Source: SM23-62 sp964575235 (GTDB taxonomy: Bacteria; Bacteroidota; Bacteroidia; Bacteroidales; SM23-62). Taken from it: a stretch of DNA of 39,821 nt. The position numbers and the translations under genes were made by a program. The first letter of the stretch is position 1. Every line of letters begins with the position of its first letter. The notes beneath the pieces were generated by a model. That model saw nothing but the letters and a program-made list of their open reading frames with translations, searched no databases and was not told where the DNA came from. Shown in pieces: positions 15,527-23,874 of the stretch. Location: NCBI GenBank assembly GCA_964575235.1, contig CAZNQG010000019.1, forward strand, positions 1 to 39,821, read 5' to 3'.

Positions 15527-18121
15527 ATGAACTACAAATTACTGATCGCAGGATTACTTATTCCCCTGTCCTCCTGGGCTCAAAAGCTGCCTTACCAGAA
15601 TCCGGATTTAAGTTCCGAAGAAAGGGCAAGAGATCTGATCACCCGGTTGACACTTGAAGAGAAAGCTTCCTTAATGCATGATCAATCGGATGCTGTCCCC
15701 CGTTTGGGAATCGAAAAATTCAACTGGTGGAGCGAGGCTTTGCACGGCCTGGCCAATAATAATGATGTGACGGTATTTCCCCAACCGATAGGCATGGCCG
15801 CTTCGTTTGATGACGAGCTTGTTTACAGGATTTTCAACGCTGTATCGGATGAAACACGGGCAAAGTATAATGAGGCTCGAAGGAAAGGCCTGGAAAACCG
15901 CCGTTTTCTCAGTCTTTCCGTATTCACTCCGAATATCAATATATTCAGGGATCCGAGATGGGGAAGGGGACAGGAAACTTATGGGGAGGACCCTTATCTG
16001 ACATCCCGCATGGGGATTTCAGTGGTTAAGGGATTGCAGGGCCCCGGGGATGCCCGGTATCGTAAATTGCTGGCCTGTGCCAAGCATTATGCCGTGCACT
16101 CGGGTCCCGAATGGAGCCGCCATGAGCTCAATATCAGCAATTTGAGTCCGCGTGATCTTTATGAGACATACCTGCCGGCATTTAAGGCCCTGGTTCAGGA
16201 AGCCGGTGTGCGCGAGGTAATGTGTGCGTATCAGCGCCTGGATGACGAACCGTGCTGCGGCAATACCAGGCTCCTGCAAAGAATCCTCCGGGATGAATGG
16301 GGATTTAAGTATATGGTTGTTTCAGATTGCGACGCTATATCTGATTTTGTCAGGAACCACAAGGTTTCGTCGGATGCGGCTCATGCCTCGGCAAAGGGGG
16401 TGCTGGCGGGTACCGATCTGGAGTGCGTCTGGCGGAATAAGATTTATATTGCTCTGCCGGATGCCGTAAACAGGGGACTGATCAAAGAAGAAGATATCGA
16501 CAGAAGTCTGATGCGTGTTTTGACCGGCCGTTTCGATCTGGGCGAGATGGATGCCGATTCGCTGGTGCCCTGGTCCCGGATCCCAATATCGGTCGTAAAT
16601 AATGAAGAACACCGGCAGATGGCGCTTGAAATGGCCCGGGAGTCCATGACACTTCTTCAAAACCGGAACCATGTACTCCCATTACAGAAATCAATCGAAA
16701 ATATTGCCGTAATAGGTCCCAATGCGGATGATGAGACCGTTTTGTGGGGTAATTATAACGGGACTCCGATCCAGACGGTTACCGTTCTTAAAGGGATAAA
16801 ATCAAAAGTCTCGCCTGACAGGGTTATCTACGACCGTGCCTGCGATTTGGTGGAGGATAAAAAAATTGAAACTTATTTTCAGAAATGTTCTGTTGACGGT
16901 AAGACGGGATTTAAAGCCCAGTACTGGAACACCCCTGACAGAAGCGGAGAGGCAATTGCAACCCTGCAAATCGTCGATCCGATAAAATTAACCACTGCCG
17001 GTCAGCATGAATTTGCACCGGGTGTGAAGCCAGAGGGTTTTTCTGCCGTCTATGAAACCGAATTCACACCGGATGAGAGTGAAGAAATCGTATTCAGGTG
17101 CGGGGCAACGGGATCTTTGGAGCTGCTGGTTAACGGCGAACCCGTAATAGAACGTTACATCAACTGGAGGACCCGGCCGTCCAGGATCCCTTACCGGGTT
17201 GAGGCCGGGGAAACATATAAGATTGAAGTTCACTATAGCCAGTTGCATAGCTGGCAGGCGGATATCGAACTCGATTTCGGGAAGGAAGTTGATATCGATT
17301 TTGGCGGATTGATCACAAAGCTGAACGGGACGGATGTGGTAATATTTGTTGGGGGTCTTTCAAATCTGTTCGAAGGGGAAGAAATGCCGGTATCCTATCC
17401 GGGTTTCAAAGGGGGTGACCGTACCAGCATTGAACTTCCCCCGGTACAGCGCAATTGCCTGAAAGAACTGAAAGAAGCCGGGAAGGAAGTCATTTTCGTG
17501 AACTGTTCCGGTTCCGCGATCGCCCTTACACCCGAAACCGAATCCTGCGAGGCCATCCTGCAGGCCTGGTATGGCGGGGAATCCGGGGGCCAGGCAGTAG
17601 CCGACGTGCTGTTTGGTGATTATAACCCATCCGGAAAACTGCCGGTAAGCTTTTATAAAAATTCAGATCAGCTCGGAGATTTCGAGGATTATTCCATGGA
17701 AGGACGAACCTACCGTTACACGGATGATGCCTTATTCCCATTCGGCTATGGATTAAGTTATACCGCGTTCAAAATTGGAACTGCAAGGCTGGATAAGTCA
17801 ACGATAAATACCGATGAATCGGTACAGATCACCGTCCCTGTAACCAATACAGGCAGCCGCGAGGGAACTGAAGTGGTTCAGGTGTATGTCCGGAAAGTGA
17901 ACGATGCCGGAGGTCCGCTGAAAACGCTCAAAGGTTTTAAACGCATTGAACTGGATGCCGGGGAAACCGGATCGGTAAGCATCCTTCTTCCTCCGTTTTC
18001 TTTTGAGTTTTACGATTGGGGCCAGCGTAAAATGGCTGTAACGCCGGGCGAATATGAAGTCTATTATGGTAACAGTTCCGATCTGAAAGATCTGAAGATG
18101 ACCAGAATAGACATTCTTTAA
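15527..18121 (+). CDS. GH3 family beta-glycosidase with PA14 domain (beta-glucosidase/xylosidase)
   Basis: An 864-residue secreted enzyme; the signal peptide ends near residue 18 (LSSWAQ). The GH3 barrel domain contains WWSEALHG (67-74), the K186/H187 pair in CAKHYAVHS and the nucleophile D267 in VVSDCDA. A PA14 domain (about 455-590, beginning FKAQYWNTPDRSG) is inserted in the second GH3 domain. A fibronectin-III-like domain closes the protein (VPVTNTGSREGTEVVQVYV near 765-785). This architecture fits periplasmic exo-beta-glycosidases; WWSEALHG and the SDCDAI form are frequent in beta-xylosidase-like members, but substrate cannot be fixed from sequence. No SusC/SusD pair or other glycosidase is adjacent, so it is not part of a visible polysaccharide utilisation locus. 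Confidence 0.92.
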   Translation: MNYKLLIAGLLIPLSSWAQKLPYQNPDLSSEERARDLITRLTLEEKASLMHDQSDAVPRLGIEKFNWWSEALHGLANNNDVTVFPQPIGMAASFDDELVYRIFNAVSDETRAKYNEARRKGLENRRFLSLSVFTPNINIFRDPRWGRGQETYGEDPYLTSRMGISVVKGLQGPGDARYRKLLACAKHYAVHSGPEWSRHELNISNLSPRDLYETYLPAFKALVQEAGVREVMCAYQRLDDEPCCGNTRLLQRILRDEWGFKYMVVSDCDAISDFVRNHKVSSDAAHASAKGVLAGTDLECVWRNKIYIALPDAVNRGLIKEEDIDRSLMRVLTGRFDLGEMDADSLVPWSRIPISVVNNEEHRQMALEMARESMTLLQNRNHVLPLQKSIENIAVIGPNADDETVLWGNYNGTPIQTVTVLKGIKSKVSPDRVIYDRACDLVEDKKIETYFQKCSVDGKTGFKAQYWNTPDRSGEAIATLQIVDPIKLTTAGQHEFAPGVKPEGFSAVYETEFTPDESEEIVFRCGATGSLELLVNGEPVIERYINWRTRPSRIPYRVEAGETYKIEVHYSQLHSWQADIELDFGKEVDIDFGGLITKLNGTDVVIFVGGLSNLFEGEEMPVSYPGFKGGDRTSIELPPVQRNCLKELKEAGKEVIFVNCSGSAIALTPETESCEAILQAWYGGESGGQAVADVLFGDYNPSGKLPVSFYKNSDQLGDFEDYSMEGRTYRYTDDALFPFGYGLSYTAFKIGTARLDKSTINTDESVQITVPVTNTGSREGTEVVQVYVRKVNDAGGPLKTLKGFKRIELDAGETGSVSILLPPFSFEFYDWGQRKMAVTPGEYEVYYGNSSDLKDLKMTRIDIL

Positions 18122-18159
18122 TCATCCTGTGATCAGAATGGCAACACAAAATATTTAAT

Positions 18160-18189
18160 AATAAGTTAACCGAACTTAAAAATAAGTTA
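18160..18189. promoter_or_regulatory. Direct repeats upstream of the second FtsX permease
   Basis: AATAAGTTA occurs at 18160-18168 and 18181-18189, 21 bases apart. The interval includes the inverted pair AAGTT and AACTT around AACCG. A -7-like TAACTTTA follows at 18190-18197 before the ATG at 18220. This could be an activator or repressor site next to a promoter; the evidence is positional only. Confidence 0.3.
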
Positions 18190-18219
18190 TAACTTTAGAT
18201 CCGGTGTGCAAATCCCGAA

Positions 18220-20622
18220 ATGAAAACATTCAGTATAAGGCTGGCGATACGAAAACTTCTGAAACAGAAATCGTTTACGCTGATAAATCTTGTGGGATTG
18301 TCGGTCTCGCTCGCAGCATGTATTGTCATATTCGTTTACGCTTCCTATGAATGGAGTTTTGACAGGCATATACCGAAATCTGAACGGACCTACCGGATTA
18401 TTTCCGGCCTGGGAGACGGGAAGTATTGGGCCAGTTCCTTTGCAAGCTACAGCGATGCCCTTACCGGCAGGACTGAAATTGAGAGCATTACATCGTTTAT
18501 TCAAACAAGTAACAATGTCGTACGCATCGGAACGTCTGATTATATCGTGCCGGAAGCCGTCATAGCCGATACTGCATTCCCTGATTTTTTTAACGTTGAG
18601 TTTATCACCGGCAGGGAAGAGGACCTTGGGCTGCCGAATACGGTTTTCCTGACGGCGGACCTTGCACAAAGGCTGTTCCCGGGAGGGGAGGTATACGGAC
18701 AACAGGTTTTTCTCAACCAATTTGATAATTATACCCATGACAGCCTTGGATTTTTTACCGTTGCGGGCATCGTAAAACCCTTACCGGAGAATACCCATTT
18801 CGGCTTCCGGATGATTTTCAGCCAGGAGGGTAATTTTAAGGAATTTATCGATCACCGGAAAAGGGGAAAAGTATTTGGATCGAGCGTTTACCTAAGGCTT
18901 TTTGATAACAGCCGGGCTCAGGCATTGGAAGCCGACCTGATCGATGTTCTGAGTCCCTTTCTCGCCAACAGTTTCGGTCCGCCGCTGGAAGCCTTCAATT
19001 CGAGGTTGCAGCCGGTCCGGAAAATACATTTTACCGCGGACCTGAACCGTGAACCCAGACCGGTCATGCTTAAATCGGTACTTTTTCTGCTTTTCAGTGT
19101 TGGCGGACTCATCCTGATCCTTCTGTGCATGAATTTTCTGAACACGGCCATCGTACAGGCGCTCAGGCAAAGCAAGGAAACCGGGATTATGAGAGCACTG
19201 GGAGCAGACAACTTTGAAATATTCATTCTCTCTCTTGCGAAGATTTTTATTTTCGTAGTTAGTGGATTGATCCTTTCGTGGGGTATGATCTTTCTTGCAG
19301 GTCCCTGGCTGGAGCATATTTTCGGGTCCGGATGGGATCCCTGGAAGTCAATCCACAGGATGCTTTTCTTTTCGTTTGCTGCGGGGTGCTTTCTGGTCAT
19401 TGTGGTTGCTTCTGGCATGCATTTATACGGAACGCTCCGGTCCGTGATCGATTCGTTAAAGGGGGAATTGCCATCCGGCAGAAACCTTTTCGGGATCCTT
19501 GGAGTGCTGACCGTGATACAATTCGGGATCGTGTTTTTCCTGATCGGGTTTTCCCTGATGATCGGAAAACAGCTCAGGTACATGGATAACAAGGACCTTG
19601 GATACAACCCGGAAAATATTTACATCGTCCGGATACCCGACCCGAAACCAAGCGGCAGCCTTTTACTGGAGGAAATCCGGAAACAAGCGGGCGTAATATC
19701 CGCCTCAACCGTCCACCAGCATCCCGGGGATGTATTCCAGCATATGGATTTTACGGTTGGACATCTGCAGTACCCGTTTGAATTCAGGATGGTTGACCGG
19801 GATGTTTTTAAAACCCTCGATATTGAACTTCTAAGGAAATTCGGTCCCGAAGGAAAAGAAATGGACGGCTGGGTAATCAACGAAACCTTTTACAGGCGTC
19901 TGCTGCAGGATTTCCCCGAGGAGACCATTGCAGGCAGTAATTTTAACATAACGGAAGACCGGGAAGGAGGGAGCGGCAGGACACGGTTCATCATCGCCGG
20001 TGTAATGAATGATTTTCACTACAGTTCGCTTCACGACCGGATTGGCAGTTTTGCATTCGTCATCCGGAATCCGGAATCCCTGTACAATCGATGGCTGATG
20101 GTACGGTATAGTGATGGACAGTACAGTGAATGCGTCACCAAGGTCCATGAAATAATGAATACCTATTTTCCCGGCCGTTCCCAGGACGGTTTCCTGCTTT
20201 CGGATAACCTGGCAAACAAGTACGCCTCGTCCCGGAAATTATCGGAGATCATCAGCGTATTTATGCTGCTTTCTGTCCTGATTTCCGGATTTGGCCTTTA
20301 CGGACTGTCTCTTTTTATCGTTCAACAACGGACGAAAGAAATAGGGATCCGCAAAGTCTTTGGCGCTTCATCCGGTCAGGTGAATGCAATGCTGACCCTG
20401 GGATTTCTGAAGTGGGTATTCGTATCGTTCTGCATTGCCTGCCCGCTTACCCTGTGGGCCCTGAAAAAATGGTTGGTGAACTTTGCCTACAAGGCTTCAC
20501 CGTCCCCATGGATTTTTATGTCGGCTGCAATCATAATCGCTGCTATCGCGACTATATCCGTCACATGGCAGACCGCAATGGCCTCCAGGCGCAATCCGGC
20601 AGATGCAATCCGGTATGAATAA
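18220..20622 (+). CDS. FtsX/MacB-type ABC transporter permease
   Basis: An 800-residue permease of the same large two-block class as the one at the left end of the window, but clearly a different member. It has an N-terminal helix near 20-42, a periplasmic MacB_PCD-like domain, a first FtsX block around 285-410, a second periplasmic domain and a final FtsX block around 690-795. The coupling-helix motifs are weaker in the first half (ETGIMRALGAD) and canonical in the second (EIGIRKVFGASSGQ). It starts 98 bases after the GH3 gene on the same strand. No ATPase or periplasmic adaptor gene is adjacent. The transported molecule is unknown. Confidence 0.9.
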   Translation: MKTFSIRLAIRKLLKQKSFTLINLVGLSVSLAACIVIFVYASYEWSFDRHIPKSERTYRIISGLGDGKYWASSFASYSDALTGRTEIESITSFIQTSNNVVRIGTSDYIVPEAVIADTAFPDFFNVEFITGREEDLGLPNTVFLTADLAQRLFPGGEVYGQQVFLNQFDNYTHDSLGFFTVAGIVKPLPENTHFGFRMIFSQEGNFKEFIDHRKRGKVFGSSVYLRLFDNSRAQALEADLIDVLSPFLANSFGPPLEAFNSRLQPVRKIHFTADLNREPRPVMLKSVLFLLFSVGGLILILLCMNFLNTAIVQALRQSKETGIMRALGADNFEIFILSLAKIFIFVVSGLILSWGMIFLAGPWLEHIFGSGWDPWKSIHRMLFFSFAAGCFLVIVVASGMHLYGTLRSVIDSLKGELPSGRNLFGILGVLTVIQFGIVFFLIGFSLMIGKQLRYMDNKDLGYNPENIYIVRIPDPKPSGSLLLEEIRKQAGVISASTVHQHPGDVFQHMDFTVGHLQYPFEFRMVDRDVFKTLDIELLRKFGPEGKEMDGWVINETFYRRLLQDFPEETIAGSNFNITEDREGGSGRTRFIIAGVMNDFHYSSLHDRIGSFAFVIRNPESLYNRWLMVRYSDGQYSECVTKVHEIMNTYFPGRSQDGFLLSDNLANKYASSRKLSEIISVFMLLSVLISGFGLYGLSLFIVQQRTKEIGIRKVFGASSGQVNAMLTLGFLKWVFVSFCIACPLTLWALKKWLVNFAYKASPSPWIFMSAAIIIAAIATISVTWQTAMASRRNPADAIRYE

Positions 20623-20679
20623 AGCAACCGGGATCAGAGAAACCAGGCCATGATGCGTCAGAGTACCGCAACATCCGTA

Positions 20680-22104
20680 TCAGGCATCATAATACAGGAA
20701 AAATTCAACGGGATGCGGGCGGATGGCCAGTTCCTTGACTTCATTTTCACATTTATAATCGATGTACATTTCGATCAGGTCATCGGTGAAGACGCCTCCC
20801 TTGGCCAGGTATTTATGGTCCTTTTTGAGGGCTTCGAGCGCATCAGCCAGTGATCCGGGCACGGTTGGGATCTTCGCCAGCTCCTTCTCGGACATGGCAT
20901 AAATGTCCTTATCCAGCGGCTTCCCGGGATCAACCTTGTTTTCAATCCCGTCCAGCACCGCCATCAGGATGGCCGTGAACATGAGGTAACCGTTGCAGCT
21001 TGGATCCGGGCACCTGAACTCAAAACGTTTGGCCTTTGGATTTTCATGATACATCGGGATCCTGACTGCCGCGGAGCGGTTCCGCTGTGAGTAAGCCAGG
21101 TTTACGGGCGCCTCGAACCCGGGTACCAGCCTTCTGTACGAATTGGTTGTGGGAGCGGCGAAAGCAAGAATCGATGCCGCATGCTTAAGCAAACCTCCGA
21201 TACCCCAGAGCGCAAGCTGGCTCATGCCGGCGTATTCTTTGCCGGCAAAGATGTTCTTATCTCCTTTCCAGAGGGAGAAGTGGGTATGCATCCCGCTGCC
21301 GTTATCCTCAAAGATGGGTTTCGGCATGAAGGTAACCGTCTTTCCATGTTTCAGGGCAACGTTCTTGATGATGTATTTGTACCACATGAACTGGTCGGAC
21401 ATCGTCAGCAGGTCTGCATATTTCATATCGATCTCCGCCTGACCCCCGGTACCTACTTCGTGGTGATGCGCTTCCACGACAATCCCGATTTTCCGCATTA
21501 CGTTGACCATTTCAGTCCTCAAATCACCGTATGTATCCGTCGGACTGACCGGAAAGTATCCTCCCTTGTAGCTGGGTTTATAACCGAGATTCGGTTCCTC
21601 GATGCGGTTGGTATTCCATGCACCCTCGACGGAATCGATCTGATAGAATCCCATATTCGTAGTCTGTTCGTAACGGATTTCATCGAAAATAAAAAATTCC
21701 GGTTCCGGACCGATGTATGCCTTTTCAGCTATTCCGGTGGATTTCAGGTAATCCACGCCTTTCTGGGCAACATGCCTGGGATCCCTGCTGTATTTTTCAC
21801 GGTTTACCGGATCAACGATGTTCGCAATCACACTCACCGTAGGTTCTTTAAAGAAAGGATCCATTTGCACGGTTGTTGCATCCGGCACGGCAAGCATATC
21901 CGACATGTGAATGAACTGCCAGCCCCGGATGGATGATCCGTCAAATCCGACTCCATCCACAAAAGTGCTGTCATCCCATGTTTCAATCGGGAAGGTGCAG
22001 TGCTGCCAGGTGCCGAGAAGGTCGGTAAACTTCAGGTCCACCATCGCGGCACCTTCTTTTTTGGCAAATTCAAAAAAGTCTTTCGGAGTTTTAATCGATT
22101 CCAT
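20680..22104 (-). CDS. glnA: Glutamine synthetase, type I
   Basis: A 474-residue cytoplasmic enzyme that makes glutamine from glutamate, ammonia and ATP. Length and motifs fit type I: FVDGVGFDGSSI near the start, the metal and glutamate site GPEPEFFIFD, the EAHHHEVGTGGQAEID stretch, the ATP-site NGSGMHTHFS, NSYRRLVPGFEAPV and FEFRCPD. Y402 in DIYAMSEKE sits where adenylylated type I-beta enzymes carry their modified tyrosine. Whether it is modified here depends on an adenylyltransferase not seen in this window. Many Bacteroidota rely on the larger type III enzyme, so this may be one of several. It converges on the permease gene and has a long AT-rich upstream region. Confidence 0.96.
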   Translation of the reverse strand: MESIKTPKDFFEFAKKEGAAMVDLKFTDLLGTWQHCTFPIETWDDSTFVDGVGFDGSSIRGWQFIHMSDMLAVPDATTVQMDPFFKEPTVSVIANIVDPVNREKYSRDPRHVAQKGVDYLKSTGIAEKAYIGPEPEFFIFDEIRYEQTTNMGFYQIDSVEGAWNTNRIEEPNLGYKPSYKGGYFPVSPTDTYGDLRTEMVNVMRKIGIVVEAHHHEVGTGGQAEIDMKYADLLTMSDQFMWYKYIIKNVALKHGKTVTFMPKPIFEDNGSGMHTHFSLWKGDKNIFAGKEYAGMSQLALWGIGGLLKHAASILAFAAPTTNSYRRLVPGFEAPVNLAYSQRNRSAAVRIPMYHENPKAKRFEFRCPDPSCNGYLMFTAILMAVLDGIENKVDPGKPLDKDIYAMSEKELAKIPTVPGSLADALEALKKDHKYLAKGGVFTDDLIEMYIDYKCENEVKELAIRPHPVEFFLYYDA

Positions 22105-22549
22105 GTGCTGTATTTTTAATAATTAAACGATAAGATGTCTGTGCAGGATTTACCTTCATCAACACGATTTAGCCGGCTAATTTAATATAATCATAGAAAT
22201 ATTCACAAATTTTAAACATATTGTTGATAAATATGGGGTATTTTCTTAAAAAATAATAAAAATTCAATATACCCCCCTATAATATTCGATCATTTGATAA
22301 AATTATTATAATATCTCAATGTTGGACAACTGATCGATACCAGCGACTGACCCTGGTTGCATGTAATAACCATAACGGAAATCAGCATCGAGGACGGAGA
22401 AAATGCTTCAGGCCCGGCTCTAAGCTATGGAGTATTCTGAATAAAAATGAAATAGCCCCATTCTCAGAGAAGGGGCTATTACTATATTTCTGGAAAAATT
22501 TCCGGCAGAATGCCGGGTAAACTGCAACCCGTTCAAAGGGCTTTCGGCC
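22105..22549. other. AT-rich region upstream of glnA with a terminator at its right end
   Basis: About 445 bases without a gene. It is strongly AT-rich between 22180 and 22320 and holds the inverted repeat GGGGTAT (22235-22241) with ATACCCC (22269-22275), centred about 150 bases upstream of the glnA start and possibly regulatory. No TAnnTTTG box is obvious on the glnA strand. The terminator of the beta-helix lipoprotein gene lies at 22451-22480. Confidence 0.6.
22451..22480 (-). terminator. Rho-independent terminator of the TonB-receptor cluster
   Basis: A 9-base-pair perfect stem, AATAGCCCC (22451-22459) with GGGGCTATT (22472-22480), and a 12-base loop. On the minus strand it is followed by TCATTTTTATT, a T-rich tail. 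It lies about 70 bases after the stop of the beta-helix lipoprotein gene. Confidence 0.8.
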
Positions 22550-23845
22550 TTATCGGGTCCATCCCGAAGCCCAGCTGTTTCCCGAGCCGATTTTGCTGTC
22601 GGCGGTAAAGAACGAGCCGAGAGTTGAAGCGTCCAGTCCCCCGTCAAACTGCTGTGAGGCGCTGGTCGAAACAACGGTTAATATTACGTGAGCGCTCAAT
22701 TCGAAGGCGTTGGCCTTTGCAGCGGCTTTCGCATCCTGGGCTTCCTGGGAAGGATCGTCGATCTCTTCCTCGCTTTCCGGATCGGTCGGGTCGTAATCTG
22801 GATTGGCCACCTTGCTGAACGAATACCTGATGGCTGCATCGGATACCAGGGTATCGATGTAGGCATAATCCAGATCCAGGGTTCCGTCGCCCACGTTCAC
22901 AAGTGTCTGGTTGTGCTCGACGTGTACCGATCTTTTGTCGAAACCGGTTACGATCAGGTTAACGAATTTCCCGCGGGTGCCTTCGCGCAGTTTCATGCCG
23001 TAGTTATCGGGGTCCCCCTGTCCGATCAGGGTTACCTGCGACAAGGTCGGTGTGGCATACGGTGTGGCCGTGTTGTTGCTCCCGTTGTTGTCGCCCTCGA
23101 TGCCGCGGTCCCCTTCCGGGCCCTGCACGGCCAGCATGTACTGTCCCTTGCCGGACCATCCTTCAGTCCAGTCAAAAGAATCGTCCTGGGAGTGCGTGGA
23201 TACCACATATTTTACGTTTACGGTGCCGCCGAAAAACTCGAAACCATCGTCGGCCCCTTCGTAAACCTGTATGTATTCGACCGTGGTTCCGGCCCCGACC
23301 CCGTAAAAGGATACGCCGTTGGATTCATGCTCGTCGTCCAGGGCGATGCCGGTATATTCAAGCCTGATGTATTTCAGGGTACCGGAGTTGTCGTTCGCGT
23401 CGGTGCCGCCGTAGGTGGCGCCGCCTATTTCCGATTCACCGGTTCCACCGGTTACGTTCAGAGGTGCCCTGCCGCAGATGTGCAGGCCACCCCATTTACC
23501 GGCTTGCTCTACATCGGCTGTCATGATAATGGGATTATCCGCCGTCCCTTCGGCCATAATCTGTGCACCCTGTTCGATCAGGATATACGAAATCACTTCC
23601 GATTTGCCGACGATGGTCACGCCCGGCTCAATGGTCAGGGTGTTACCTGACTTGAAGATGGCATCTCCCTTTACATAATAAGTCTCCCCGGTTTTCAGCA
23701 GGATGTCCTGGGTGTAAGAACCAAAGAGGGTTTTGCCCCCGTCTTTTACGTTCGCATCCGGTTCGACCGGCCCATCGTCATTGCATGAACTCAAGCTCAG
23801 CACCACGATGGCCGACAGCAAGCTTAAAAATTGAATCTTTCTCAT
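22550..23845 (-). CDS. Beta-helix surface lipoprotein paired with the TonB receptor
   Basis: A 431-residue lipoprotein with lipobox LSSC (C21). The mature part looks like a right-handed beta-helix: short repeated strands such as KSGNTLTIEPGVTIVG, YIRLEYTG, EYIQVYEGADDGFEFFGG and VKYVVSTHSQDDSFDW, with many Gly, Asp and Asn turns. Near residues 350-380 there is an acidic, then alanine-rich insert (DPESEEEIDD, DAKAAAKA), probably a flexible linker, before a short C-terminal part. I know this type of lipoprotein as a frequent partner of TonB-dependent receptors in Bacteroidota but not its ligand. The gene starts 29 bases after the receptor gene and ends the transcript. Surface exposure and ligand capture are inferred. 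Confidence 0.8.
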   Translation of the reverse strand: MRKIQFLSLLSAIVVLSLSSCNDDGPVEPDANVKDGGKTLFGSYTQDILLKTGETYYVKGDAIFKSGNTLTIEPGVTIVGKSEVISYILIEQGAQIMAEGTADNPIIMTADVEQAGKWGGLHICGRAPLNVTGGTGESEIGGATYGGTDANDNSGTLKYIRLEYTGIALDDEHESNGVSFYGVGAGTTVEYIQVYEGADDGFEFFGGTVNVKYVVSTHSQDDSFDWTEGWSGKGQYMLAVQGPEGDRGIEGDNNGSNNTATPYATPTLSQVTLIGQGDPDNYGMKLREGTRGKFVNLIVTGFDKRSVHVEHNQTLVNVGDGTLDLDYAYIDTLVSDAAIRYSFSKVANPDYDPTDPESEEEIDDPSQEAQDAKAAAKANAFELSAHVILTVVSTSASQQFDGGLDASTLGSFFTADSKIGSGNSWASGWTR

Positions 23846-23874
23846 TTTGTTTTTGTTTGGTTAAAAAATGATTA

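Noticed and set aside
18140..18155. TGGCAACAC upstream of the second permease as a sigma-54 -24 box
   Set aside because: No GC at the -12 position; only the first half matches.
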